A program made the translations under genes and the position numbers. The notes below the pieces were generated by a model that saw only the letters and a list, made by a program, of their open reading frames with translations, had not been told where the DNA came from and ran no database searches. Below are positions 43,932 to 55,400 of a stretch of 64,000 bases of DNA, piece after piece. Every line of letters starts with the position of its first letter. The stretch's first letter is position 1. The DNA is from Odontocerum albicorne (taxonomy: Eukaryota > Arthropoda > Insecta > Trichoptera > Odontoceridae). The stretch is from positions 11,817,112-11,881,111 of the forward strand of contig OX463854.1 in assembly GCA_949825065.1 (NCBI GenBank), given 5' to 3'.

Positions 43932-44126
43932 TAGGATTCAATCTAGATTTTACCTGGGTTGAGATATTTGAGGGATTGTGCTGTTGTTTTGTGTGGGATT
44001 ATATGGAATAATTTAGCTTTTAGATGGAGTTTATCCACGAAATACATATTTTAACTGACATTATATTGACCGTCAAGAATTGGAAACAGTGGAATAATCG
44101 CCTGCTTATTTGCACTAACAATAAAT

Positions 44127-44185
44127 CGATCACATCAGTGGTCTAGTTAGTAAGCCAGATGATTTTAAGAAATGTGAGTGTGGTT
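44127..44185 (+). repeat. SINE head only
   Basis: GATCACATCAGTGGTCTAGT and TAGTAAGCCAGATGATTTTA form a tRNA-like 5' head. The rest is lost. Confidence 0.45.
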
Positions 44186-45139
44186 ATACACAAAGCGATT
44201 AAAATTCAGATTAGAAATATTATATGAGTGTCTAGTGTGATTTTTATGTTAACGTATCACAATGTTATTTATTTTAATAACCACGATCTTTTATGTCAAC
44301 AAATATTTAATATAATTCCACAAAAAAAAAAAACTAAAAAAAAAGAAACACAATTTAGATCAAAACAGTGACGTAACGTAATCATAAAAATAGGCACAAA
44401 TAAACGTTTCAAATTAAAATTCAAACAAAATAAAAAAAATAAAAACGTGGGTTGTAAATCAGAACAGGATATTACGTATATATAATATAAAATAATAAAT
44501 TTAATAACACATTTAAAATATTCAAGGGTAAAATTTAGACCAAACTGAGTTTTTTAAATTTTTGGAATTATGTAACTGATCTAGAAATACTGACAAAAAA
44601 TCTAAAATTGAACACAAAATCACAAAAAAAAACATTTATGTGTAAAACAGAAGAAATTCGATGACAAGTACCTTTAAAACAAACAATATTTGTGGATACA
44701 ATAAATACCAAAATGAGTAGAAAAACTTATGAGATTATGTGACTGACTTAGAAAAAGTAACAAAAAAATGTATTACGAGTATGACTCGATCTAAAAAAAT
44801 TCGCAACTAATATAGTAAGAATATATACATGTATACCTGAATACAGATTATTTTGAAGAATACTACACGTTCTAGTTATTTGTAACAAAGGAAAACCAAT
44901 GAAAAGGGGGGAATACCGTTTAAGTTAACTCAATTAGTTATTAGGAATGACGTGGGATAAGGAGAAGACAGTGGAGAAAATAATGAGCATAATTGGCCAT
45001 CCGATCCGATGGATGGAGGTTTTAAGTTAGAATAAGTGGAAGATTAGCATTGGCAGCAGGTAAACGATATTGACTTTCATCCATTTTATATGACATTGAA
45101 TCATGACCAAGGATTGGCAAAATAAGAATGTCATTATTA
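44186..45139. other. A-rich stretch, no supported gene
   Basis: Long AAAA-containing runs dominate 44.3-44.8 kb. Nothing is recognised. Confidence 0.35.
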
Positions 45140-45605
45140 TACCATCATCATCAAGACGAAAATGCGTCTAGCCAAGTCTCTTGTCTTCGCAATAAATATA
45201 TACGGATACGTGAACTCTGAGAGCAAGCGAAAGACAGAAAAGATGCTTTTGAAATGTGGCGCTGGAGAACAATGTTAAGAATTCCATGGATGGCAAGGTG
45301 AATTAATGCCTTCATTTTTGAATAACTGAGAGTCGCCGACAGATTATTGACAATATGCCTAAGACGAGTCCTCGACTCTTTAGACACGTTACTCTTGGCC
45401 AAGGAGATAGTTTAGAGAGACTTGTGATCACAGGAAGCGTGGAAGGAAGACGTTCAAGAGAAATATTCTAAATGCGTTGGACTGATCGAGGTAGTGTCGC
45501 AACAAGACAACCCTTAACAACTGCTCTTCGAACCGCGGAACGCAGAGATGGATGGAGAAGAGTTGTCAAGACCTATGAGGGGAGTCACGATGCACAGTCG
45601 TGAGT
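45140..45605 (+). pseudogene. LINE C-terminal fragment
   Basis: In changing plus-strand frames it reads RLAKSLVFAINIYGYV, DAFEMWRWRTMLRIPWMAR, FRHVTLGQGDSLERLVITG, VEGRRSREIF and RTAERRDGWRRVVKTYEGSH. This is the order YGCE(S/T)W, DAFEMWxWRRMLRI, HV, ExxxTGKVEGRRxRGR, DRxxWRxxV found in many invertebrate LINE proteins. The family is distinct from T and from the RTE copy. Confidence 0.75.
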
Positions 45606-45789
45606 AACACGACAAGATGGATACCATAATTAAAAACCTAAATCTTGAATCATATGCTCAAGGATGACTGCGAATCCAAGATTTAGATGGAAGGGTAACG
45701 TCTTCATGGAGATCATCATCATTCCAGTCGTTTCTCATTACTGACGATCGTGTTCTATGGGATATTGATGGTACTAGTTATGACGACAC

Positions 45790-46075
45790 GTCTTCAAATT
45801 TCTCAATTACTCGTAAATCTCATTTGCATGGCAGTATTTGCTTCCCCCAGTCAAATCCTTCCCCTGATCATTCCATCTTGCTGGAGCTCTGCCTCTACCT
45901 CTTCTTCTTAGCACACTTCTATGACCATTAATATCTCCAGATTTTCTGGCTCACACCTGGAAATGTGTCCGAAGAACCGCAGGATACGCTGCAAGTATAT
46001 TAATTATGGTCGCCCTGTCATTTTTAGCTCTTGAAGTATGGAGACGCTCGTTCTTTCGGTGTTCACGCGATTGTC
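45790..46075 (-). pseudogene. LINE C-terminal fragment, opposite orientation
   Basis: The minus strand reads NTERTSVSILQELKMTGRP, LQRILRFFGHISRCEPENLE and, after a frameshift, RRGRGRAPARWNDQGKDLTG. It is related to the 45.14-45.6 kb fragment and the two point toward each other. Confidence 0.65.
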
Positions 46076-46104
46076 ACCATCTGACGTCAATACCATACTC
46101 TAAG

Positions 46105-46185
46105 GAATCGATCACTTTGGTGCATGGCGAAGGCTGAAGGTGGCCGGTTCGAGCCCCGCGCTCTGCTACTCCACTCGAATGGTAG
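46105..46185 (+). repeat. tRNA-like head of a different SINE
   Basis: CACTTTGGTGCATGGCGAAG and GGCCGGTTCGAGCCCCGC resemble A and B boxes. No cloverleaf can be drawn with confidence. Confidence 0.3.
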
Positions 46186-46213
46186 AAGGTTACCTATTCT
46201 TTCGGGGGTATAA

Positions 46214-46400
46214 GGTTATCCGTGGCCTGGTGGTAAGACACTTGTCTACCGATCCGGAGGTCGCGGGTTCGATCCCCGCTGGAACCCAGATTTTTTTTAG
46301 TAAGATTCCAGTCTGGTTAACAATTAGGGCCTATAAAAACATCTTTGTGGTTGGTTGGAAGAGATTGCCACACGGCAATAAACTCGCCAGGTTAAAAAAA
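46214..46400 (+). repeat. SINE, family A, best-preserved promoter head
   Basis: TATCCGTGGCCTGGTGGTAA and GGAGGTCGCGGGTTCGATCC are close to ideal A and B boxes for RNA polymerase III. CCGCTGGAACCCAGATTTTT, TGGTTGGTTGGAAGAGATTG and GGCAATAAACTCGCCAGGTT follow. This is the least diverged copy and may be the youngest. Confidence 0.85.
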
Positions 46401-47084
46401 AAGTTACCTATGATTTTGATCCTATTTATTATTTCCAAAAAAAGGAGAAAAAAACATGTCTGTTTGGCCAAACATGGAGTTTATTTTATAAAATATATGT
46501 ATAATATGTTAGCTCCAGGCGTATATATTTGGTTTGTCGACAATAATATTATATATCACTTTATCAAACGAAAATACAGTATTTAATATTCAACTTTCCC
46601 ATCGATAGTTCAAAGAGGATAATATACGAAAATCTGAGATTAACGAATTATTAATTATCTCCCATTAAATACCGCCTTTAAATTAGCAATTAATTTTCTC
46701 CAAGGATATTGGAAGATTATTTAGAAACAGCAAATTGATAGAAATAAGGTGACCTTAAAATTATTTAATTAAAAAAATCGATGTATTTATAAATTATACA
46801 TTGATTAAAAATATAAGCAAATAAAAAAGGACTCTACCATGCATTCATGAATTAGTCAAAAACAATTTATAAGCGCCATTTATAGAGCAGACATTCTTCT
46901 GGTACTGCATTAGTATTGTATATTTATCTATGAATTTTATATTTAAATAAATATTCAACAATATTTTCATTCATACAATTTTTTTACTTACGTATGACCC
47001 GATTGCCGTATGAATTTCAGAACACTGTTCTTTTATTGTTTATAAATTTGAGGACAAATACTGAGTTTATCCGAATAAATGGTG
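46401..47084. other. No supported gene
   Basis: AT-rich; nothing recognised. Confidence 0.35.
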
Positions 47085-47515
47085 TGAAGATGAGTGCATT
47101 GAAAAGAATATATGGAATTACATTGTTTGACAGAATGAACTTCAGCCTGATGGATATTTAAGAACTTAAGACTGATGATTGAGATGGTTTGGCCATGTGT
47201 AACGAATTAATGATGAAAGGCTAATAAAACAGATATACAGTGCAAATGTGAGTGGAAGGCGTATGAGAGGAATACAAAGGAAAGTATAATTGGATCAAGT
47301 GACCAATGTACAAAGAAAAGTATAATTGGATCAAATATTCTGAAAGAAGGTAAAGTGGAAAGTCAGAGAAATTGTAGAGGTTGTATGATAATGTGTATGG
47401 ATGTGGAATAGATTAAGAATGTGTTTCGAGGAAGGATAGTATGGTGCTCTGTATTCTCTGCCTACCCCGACAAGGAAATGGCGTGATGGTACGTATGTAT
47501 GTAATCAATTCGTCT
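47085..47515 (+). pseudogene. LINE tail, family T
   Basis: Plus-strand frames give MSALKRIYGITLFDRMN, LRLMIEMVWPC and NVSGRRMRGIQRKV. The sense phrases GAATAGATTAAGAATGTGTT and CTACCCCGACAAGGAAATGG follow. A phrase containing AAAGTATAATTGGATCAA is duplicated locally. Confidence 0.75.
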
Positions 47516-47739
47516 CTGCTATACGAAACCTAACATATTAATTAGTTTGACGAAAATGATAAGGTTTTTTATTGTGTTTTATCACGTTTTGAAAATAAAT
47601 TAGATACATAATCTAGTATTTAATTTATTTCTAGTTTTTCACGGTCAATAATTCAAGAATGTCCGTCAAACGACATGTTTTTAATAATCACAGGAAGTAG
47701 AAATAAAAACACACGACCTTAACCACTATCACCCTATTG

Positions 47740-48140
47740 GGGCATGCAGAGCTAACAAATCTCCACTTCATTCTATTCTGTCATGTTCATACATCTCGTC
47801 ATTATATGACACTCTTATCAAAAGATTTTTACTCTTTCTTTCATAATTGATTAATTTAATCGTAGCACGCTTTATTTTTTTTTAGATATTCCCAAACTTC
47901 TTGTACCTTTTATACTACTCGTATAGATTATTTTTGAAAATCTTTCATCATTCATTCTTTCTACATAGCCTAATTATTTCAATATTCTTTTCTTTATTTT
48001 AAGCCCCTACATCTTCTTTAAATCCGCATACTTTCCTAATGTCTTCAGTCCTTATTCTGTCATATATTGTTCTACCACACATTCCATACGGCATTCTCAT
48101 TTCCATCATATTTATCTAAATTTAATATGTTTCGTCTGTT
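47740..48140 (-). pseudogene. LINE tail, family T
   Basis: CACCCTATTGGGGCATGCAG, TCCTAATGTCTTCAGTCC, TATTCTGTCATATATTGT and ATTCCATACGGCATTC continue the antisense order. Confidence 0.6.
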
Positions 48141-48539
48141 TCATGTTCCGATAGTTTAAAAAAACAAAAGGTAAGAATTTATAATTTGGTATAAAAGAAA
48201 ATGTTGACATTCGTTATAAACAGTTTTTTTCTACTATTTTACTTTTAGCAGTTTGACAAAAAAAATCTAAATATTTTTTTTTTATCAACTTCATCTTTAA
48301 ATATGAGTTCCGTCTGCAATGCCAATCTCTCCCTTTGCGCTCGTTATCCTGAAATGAATTTTCTAGAAATATTGACAGGGTTGTACTTAGGTATTGTTTC
48401 ATAATGTATGTCAAAGTAATATTTTTACGGTAAGTGTGTAAAAAATATAGTTAACATATAAGCAAAACAAGTACGGAGAAATTATTTTAATCAATAGTAT
48501 CGACAACACTAGATCTAAATAGTATCATCCCTGAAAAAT
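48141..48539. other. No supported gene
   Basis: AT-rich; nothing recognised. Confidence 0.35.
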
Positions 48540-48990
48540 GCAACTGTGATGGCATTGGGGTATCCTTTCAGCTAGTCTTCTTCCAACACCGTTACGGGAC
48601 ATACTGGAAAAGCCATCAGGCGCAACATTGATTGAATATCACCACACATGCATAGTGGTGCAAATTTTCCATCTAAGGAGATTTTGTTTTGATCAGCCCA
48701 CGTGGGCACGTAGGTGATGAATATATCTCTCTATAGCCCATGGCAGGTGGTGTCTTACTAGCATGCACTGCGAGGCTGCATCTATGTCCATAAACTTACA
48801 CTTCTAGCTCTCAAATAATCAATGCGTTCACTATCCGGAGAGTCTTTGAGGACGTTGTAGATGGTCATAAAACTTTTACGAGACCTCAGTCTTTGCTGTG
48901 TTGGTAGTTGGGCAAACATAAGGTGTTTGGGATTACTGAGTTGCTATGTTTCTCACTCCACCATAAAAAAACTCTTATTACACCAGATAT
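48540..48990 (-). pseudogene. Possible LINE C-terminal remnant
   Basis: The minus strand reads RLRSRKSFMTIYNVLKD and LDGKFAPLCMCGDIQSM. The second phrase, CxCGDxQ, resembles the zinc-knuckle tail of several LINE proteins. Frames are broken and the match is weak. Confidence 0.35.
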
Positions 48991-49719
48991 CTGAAGGAGA
49001 TATCCCTGCAAGTATATAAAACTTTTCTATTGGGATTATTCTGAGATACCCAGTCATTAGGATAAATAAATAGATGATAATACATCATTAAAGTAATAAT
49101 TTACAAAACTTGTTTTGGTCCATCACAATATGAGGGTGGAAAGTAAAATGGACACAAGGAAAACCAAAAGCATGCTGTGGAGTTAAGATCATTAATATAT
49201 TATATAATTAAATTATGCAGGCTTTTAAAATCTTTTGAGGGGTAGCCAGTGGAGGATGTAACCTTTTTTCGAGAGGACACAATATTTTTTAACCGATCTT
49301 GATCCCTTCAGTCTACTCGTGTATATAGTAAAATTATTTGTTTAAGTAATGAGGCAGAATGGCGAGTCTTATAGAGCTAATTAAGAAAACTCCAAGGCCA
49401 TTTTAAGGTAAGGTAAAGATAAAACTAGATCAGATAACTAGTACATTCACAATTAAGATTGAATATGCATATCTAAATAGTAATTTAATAATTAGAATAC
49501 TACATAATATAATCAATTCAAATATTTTTTGGGTATAACATACTCGTACATTTCACTCGCAGTTTCACAAGGTAATCAATCGTATTGCGAAAAAGTGGTT
49601 ACTGTGGAAATAAATAAAGAATATTGACCTACCAAAAGGTTTATTTTTAATTTTCCTGATAAATAATGGGGAAAATTGACAATATTAATAATTATGTCGT
49701 ACATCATTCAGAAATCTAT
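48991..49719. other. No supported gene
   Basis: AT-rich; nothing recognised. Confidence 0.35.
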
Positions 49720-49985
49720 AATTGGTTTGGGCAAGCGGAACGAATGAATGAAGCAATACTAACAAAACAAATATACAGTGCAAATGTGAGTGAAATACGT
49801 GATAGGTGAAGACCAAGGAAAGTATGTTTATATCAAGTGAATGATATTTTGAAGGAAGGAAAAATATAAACTAAGAGAAATTGCTGCTGTATGAGAATTT
49901 GTATTGATATGGACGAAGCGAAATATGCGTGTCGAGATAGGAAAGTCTGGTGCCCTGATCTCTCTGCCTACTTCATATGTATATA
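49720..49985 (+). pseudogene. LINE tail, family T
   Basis: Plus-strand frames give AERMNEAILTKQIYSANVSE and later MDEAKYACRDRKVW-like wording. The sense phrases AGTATGTTTATATCAAGTGA and GATATTTTGAAGGAAGG agree with the fragment at 1-125. Confidence 0.75.
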
Positions 49986-50149
49986 CTTTGATACTTTAGG
50001 CATTCATGACCTAATTTATTTATTTATTAAGTTTAACAAATTATAATAAATTAATTTATCCTCTTTATCTTACGTCCACCATTTTATATTCAAGAATTTA
50101 CATTTAACATAACATGTTGCATATTGTTTTCACTTCAATAAAATTTTCT

Positions 50150-50220
50150 TAATCTATACAACCTGTTGGGCTTATTGCCATGTACCAGTATCTTTCAGCC
50201 AACAAAAAAGATATTAACCC
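50150..50220 (-). repeat. SINE tail half, family A
   Basis: ATCTATACAACCTGTTGGGC, TTATTGCCATGTACCAG and TTTCAGCCAACAAAAAAG match the antisense tail and body. Confidence 0.65.
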
Positions 50221-51163
50221 ATGGGCAGGCGCATCTAATCTATGAGATGAGGTACCTAGTTTTTTTTTTGCCAATGGGCGAGGTTTGCCGATAAAGAGGT
50301 GAGGCTTATAGTAGCTTCCTGACTCCCTACCCATCACACAAGGGTATCTTTGTTATTTCTCCAGTGCCCTTTTTATCTCCATGATGGACGTTTTAATCTG
50401 CTGGATGAGTTGCGCCCGATTACGTAAGTATTTTTGATTTCCGAAATTATTTTTTTTCTCAATATTTGTTTTATATACCTGCAATGGTTTGTATATCTAT
50501 GTTGTACCCTCTAATTCAATGATATTGATCGTTATTTACTATATGAATACAAACATGCACGCATGATTTGTAAAAATTGTTATAAGAATGTTTTCGAAAA
50601 TGTTCAACGTGAGCCTGATCAGGAATAACTTTCTAATCATATTTTGATTACTCCCTTTTGTTTTTGTGAAGACGTTTTATGATCACAAGTGAATTTGAAT
50701 TTTACATTCTAAACAATGTTTGAAAAAGTGCTAGCATGGTGTTCTCTAATGTTAAGTAATGCTTTTATTTTCGTCACATGAACACCTACCTTATGAAGAT
50801 GTTAATTCCATATACTTTTTATTGTGCTAAATCTTTTTTACAAACCTATTGTGGGTATTAAATTACTGAAAAAAATTGTGATGTTACTGAATTGTATTAG
50901 TTGTGTTGATAAGCTGCCAACAAAAGACTTAGAATGTTGTAAACTTGTTATCTTCTATTTTAAGAAAAACAATATGAGAAAATTAAAAATGTTGTTATTG
51001 AAAAGGGCCAAGAAATGTACAAATGTGATATAATCATGTTTGAGTGAATAGTTCACTTTGATAAGCTTTCCCTTAAGCCTAAGCAGAAATTGAATTTTTA
51101 ATCTCACAGATGAGTTGCGCCCGAACGTGTTAGGATTTGTATTTTGCCCGACTGAGGGTTAAA
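50221..51163. other. No supported gene
   Basis: GATGAGTTGCGCCCGA occurs near 50.41 and 51.11 kb, about 700 bases apart, so the stretch may be one element of unknown type. The 69-codon frame at 50824-51033 is Lys/Cys-rich and not recognised. Confidence 0.35.
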
Positions 51164-51275
51164 GAGGCCTAAAGTTAAAACCAGTCTAAAATCCTTTTAA
51201 AAAAATACGGATCGAAACCACAACCCGTGAGTAGAAAAATAAACGTCTTACTTACTAGGCTACGTACTTACTAGG
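51164..51275 (-). repeat. SINE head half, family A
   Basis: GTTAAAACCAGTCTAAAATC, CACAACCCGTGAG and CTTACTTACTAGGCTACG match the antisense head and middle. Confidence 0.65.
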
Positions 51276-52077
51276 CATCTGATATTTTTATATTTGTTAT
51301 AAATTTAATACAATCGTAATGGACAAACATCATTTCAGATGCATGCATGATGTTTTTCGTTTTATTTTTGTTTTTCATATTATATTTTTTAATTCATCTT
51401 TCTACTGCTCCTGAAAATCTATCACCCGTAAAAAATGTTTTTCCAGCGCCCTATTTCATGGGAGTCCTTGTTAAATAACAACATTTTTCATCAAAAAATA
51501 GTACGCTTTTTGCGCACTTGTTAAATTCGATCGTAATATAAATGAAAAATTTGTCCTAGTTTTCAGTATATTTCATCTTAAAAATTCTACATTATACCAG
51601 AAAGTTCAGCTTAAAAATCCTTCATTCTTGGATGGTTTTCTATATTTCAGGATATTTTATCTCGACATTGACCTGAATTTCAGCCTTGTAGCTTGTTCGG
51701 TTTCCCGTGAGAAGTTGATTTGTAGAGAGAATATTTTGCGTGGAAGGTCAGCCTTGACCAAAAGGTGATAACCACCCTTTCTCGCTTGCACCGAGCGCAT
51801 TGCAAAGTAAATTAAATGTAGAAAAAAAAAACAACATTGACTTTTACGGGTGAAAGGAGAGACATTTTTACCACAGCTGGAATGAGATCCGAATGAAAGG
51901 GGATGACATTGGATGGAATTTAAATGAAAAGCTTAGAATAGAAAGTTGAGGTGAAATTTAATTTGAATTGGGGACAATAATATTTTTAAGGAAAACTGTG
52001 CGAATTATTAAAAACTAAAAGCCACTAAATGAACTTTGCAGTCTGTATTAGAAGTGTGCTACAGGTCACGGTCTAGG
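51276..52077. other. No supported gene
   Basis: Nothing recognised. Confidence 0.35.
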
Positions 52078-52144
52078 AATCTCAACCATCATCTGAGTCG
52101 GGAATGTTCACATACATGCCTGACTTAGACGACGGTTGAGGTTT
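52078..52144. other. Imperfect hairpin, arms about 29 bp
   Basis: AATCTCAACCATCATCTGAG faces CTTAGACGACGGTTGAGGTT over a short loop, and most mismatches are of the G-T or A-C type. GCAGTCTG and CTGCAGAC lie outside each arm. Confidence 0.6.
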
Positions 52145-52587
52145 CGAAGGCACTGCAGACTTCATTTTCAAAGTGATGTTAAGAAAATATAGTTATATAT
52201 TGTAGTAAGGTAATTTTAGTTATATTTAATAATATTGTTATATTTGAGAATGGAAACTGCAATATGCTTACCTTCTAAACGTCAAAGCTAACCAGCCACT
52301 GGAATTATACTAAAACAATTTTGAAAAATTGAATGATCAATAGCCGAATCAATATTTAAATATATTTTACTAAAAAAAATTCTAAATAAGATTATATAAC
52401 CTTGCGTAGCATAAATTATAAAAAAATCTAGACTGTGCCCATTAGGACATTTACCTCGCATGCGGCACACCAACCCCCCAAAGAATACTGTTTCAAGCAA
52501 CCGAAATTTATATGCGAGTAAATATTTGTATTGGAAATTGATTTCAAATAACATTTTACTATTTAGCTCAAATAATATTATACTCAA

Positions 52588-52830
52588 CGACTTCAGTGAC
52601 CCAGTTTGTAAGCCATCGGCTCTCCTCCCGAGGATTCCGGGTTCGATTACCGATGGCTCTCAAAAATATATTTAAGAAGATCGCAGTCTGGTTAAAGAGT
52701 TCTGGTAACAATACTCGCACGTACTAGATGTGTGCGAGTGGTTTAACCTCTCCAGGTGCGGTAGTATTTTAACTGGTGTACGATAGCAAACTGCGAGTTA
52801 TTTACTCCAGTGGGACCGAAGACAACACCT
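52588..52830 (+). repeat. SINE, family B, near full length
   Basis: GACTTCAGTGACCCAGTTTG, B-box-like CCGGGTTCGATTACCG, AGAGTTCTGGTAACAATACT, GATGTGTGCGAGTGG and GTGGGACCGAAGACAAC give the fullest copy of this family. Confidence 0.7.
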
Positions 52831-54141
52831 GACACATTTTCGACACGCCCCTTGAAGGGTACCATATTTGTCACGACACGCCCCTTGAAGGGTACCACGT
52901 TGAAGGGTACCATATTTGTCGAAGTCCTGAAATACGCTAACTACCACTAAGGTTCAAAAGTTTCCGGCCTTAACAAGTTATGCCAGTCACACCCACTTCC
53001 TGAGCAGGTGGTGTAACAGTTGAAATTGTATTCCTCTACCATCAGTTTTTTGTTAACTAAAGTCGACAGAAGACGTGCTGTATCGTTATATTCTGAAATT
53101 TAAAAAAAAATAATATCGCACGGTTACCGAAGTTTCTTTCAATAGAAGGGGGAAATCCCGCAGAAATCAACGGACGTTTAAATGCTGTCTTCAGATAATC
53201 TTAGCGGTCATATTTCACAATGAAATATAGGGGTAAACAATTTAGCTTTGGCAGAGTTAAGTACATTAAGTTTAAATGATTTTAACCTTCTTAATTTATA
53301 TTCTTTCAGTAGCGTACAATAGTTTTATTTTTTTTTAAATTTATGAATGATTAATGTGATTTGAGAGATTTATTATTGTGTAAAATATAATAGTTTTTTT
53401 AAACTCGTCACCAAAAACTGAAACTGAAATTGAAACTGAAAATATACACACATATGTACATACGAGTATATTTTCAGTTTTTTTACACGTATTTCTATAT
53501 AAAGTTATTCGCAAAATCGTTGATAGCCCCGATATGTATGTATGTTATATCAACTCAAATTGGTTTCTACATTTCTGCTAGAAATATATGGAACTTTTTA
53601 CAATTCGCATTTGTCAATATTTAATTTACTAATGAAATTTACATTTTGTAATTTACCAATCGTTTCAAGGCAATAATTGGGTACTTCCACTTCTGATTTG
53701 GTGTATATTTTAAAATTACTTGTAGATAATATTAAGCTCTGGAAAGTCCTTACACAGCATTTTCTCAATCTAAGGTCATGTAATCTTCTAATCCGATCAA
53801 TTTTATCTCAAGTATTTTGTTTTCAATTTCTATTTTTGAGAGGAATTCTTTTTTTTTATATCAAAATTTATATTTTTAATAGTCTTATATTGTTTTGTGA
53901 AATCTTATGTTGTTGATTGAAATTTATTATTGTTATTCTTTTTGTGTTGTGCTTTACATTGGTATATTTATGCATTATGTTTTGAAGGATATATGTTATG
54001 TATCCTAAATTGATTATTTTTTAACTTATCGATGTCATTTTTTTTTTCGTAAGTTATCGATATGTTTTTTTTTGTCACTGCGCTACGTAAAACATACTTG
54101 AGTGTAATTTATTTTGTTATTAAATACATAAATATAAAACA
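52831..54141. other. No supported gene; short duplications
   Basis: ACGCCCCTTGAAGGGTACCA is repeated 32 bases apart near 52.85-52.92 kb, with an extra TTGAAGGGTACCA. The small frames at 53.4-53.9 kb are hydrophobic AT-rich readings without similarity. Confidence 0.4.
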
Positions 54142-54280
54142 TGACGATCTCTATGGCCTAGTTTTTAAGATATTCGTCGTCGGGATTGATTCCCAAAATC
54201 GGAATTCGGTCTTGTTAGCAATACTACCGCATGGGAAAAGGCAACAACACGTTTAGTGAGTATTGTTATTAGACGTGTTC
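54142..54280 (+). repeat. SINE, family B, diverged
   Basis: GACGATCTCTATGGCCTAGT, GGGATTGATTCCC, GTCTTGTTAGCAATACTACC and GAGTATTGTTATTAGACGTG are shared in order with the 52.6 kb copy. Confidence 0.55.
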
Positions 54281-54285
54281 TCTTA

Positions 54286-54380
54286 CTAACTGGAATTTTT
54301 TTTTCTTGTACCGTTGGGAATCGAACTTGTAACCCTTGGGTAGCAGTCCAACGTCTTAAACACTAGGTTACAGATGTCTT
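54286..54380 (-). repeat. SINE head half, family A
   Basis: TAACTGGAATTTTTTTTTC, CCGTTGGGAATCGAACTTGT and AACGTCTTAAACACTAGGTT are antisense head and middle. It lies back to back with the family B copy. Confidence 0.7.
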
Positions 54381-55044
54381 CAATTGAATTACATGATAGG
54401 ACTCAAGATCGAATATTTGGTTCGAATTCTCGAAGTTCGAGTTCGAATCAAATTCTCTACCTATGTATGGAGAAATCTTAGTTGAACTGAGTGGGATATG
54501 TTTGTAGGTAGTCACCTCGAAGAATTGGATTAAAAGTAATAAAATGATCTTTGATATTCCTTTTTTAATTTTTATATCGTATTATACTGAATATAAAAAT
54601 ATCCTTTCATAACAGCTTTTATCTACTCTTGATGTATGATAAATATCGCTTGTGACTTTTGACGTATGATAAATATCGCTTGTGACTTTGTAAATACTTG
54701 AAGAATCCTTATGATAATATATCTTTCAAATGATTATTCCCTTATCGCTTGAGTTCACGTGAAAGCTTTGAAAATACATTTTAAAATCGCGTGACCCACA
54801 AAATACAGGGAATCAAATGTCACAAAACAGAAATAGTCAACATGAATGTATTTTATCCTATGTCAATAAAATCCATAACATGTTTTATTCTATGATATAA
54901 ATTTAAAAAGCATTGATAAAAGGTTTCGTCGATTTTATTTATTTTAATTTTATTCGAATAAAGAGTAACATTTATTACAACAATGTAAAAGCGAACAATT
55001 ACATTAATAAAACAATATACAATTATAAAGTAGATTCGATTAAT
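54381..55044. other. No supported gene
   Basis: CTTTTGACGTATGATAAATA-type wording, with GATAAATATCGCTTGTGACT, is duplicated near 54.64 kb. Nothing else is recognised. Confidence 0.4.
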
Positions 55045-55160
55045 CGGATGCGATGGTCGTTGTCTCGCGGTAAACATTAATGCTAAGTAAGCGGGCACCC
55101 CAGGTTTTATTCCTGGTGGATTCACATCCGAGCTGATTTTAGTCTTATACCATTTTATAT
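55045..55160 (+). repeat. SINE-like, third head type
   Basis: GATGGTCGTTGTCTCGCGGT and CCAGGTTTTATTCCTGGTGG resemble A and B boxes. The latter is also a small palindrome. Confidence 0.35.
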
Positions 55161-55400
55161 CTGATTTAAAAAATTTGGATGTCACTCTACTTAGTCATAT
55201 TGGAGTCTTTCAACCTCCCTTATTTCTTTAATAAATTGAGCTACTTAGGTAGCGTTCTTAAGGTGATCGTAATGGTCAGAAAATAGTTCTAAACCGAATT
55301 ATCGATAAGAAAAAATCATTACGATAAAAATACATCCGAGGAAATATAAAAGTCCAGAAAAATATTTTACAAAACCAATTTTTATGGGTTCAACGAAAGT
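55161..55400. other. Unassigned spacer before the minisatellite
   Basis: Nothing recognised. Confidence 0.35.

Noticed and set aside
44935..45060. Possible extra LINE coding upstream of 45.14 kb
   Set aside because: Wording is suggestive but no conserved motif could be identified.
46214..46290. Possible functional tRNA gene
   Set aside because: A and B boxes are good, but no cloverleaf with anticodon stem and acceptor stem can be drawn, and the downstream body marks it as a SINE.
46140..46586. A 148-codon plus-strand open frame
   Set aside because: The N-terminal part is SINE head and body translated in frame; the rest is AT-rich and unrecognised.
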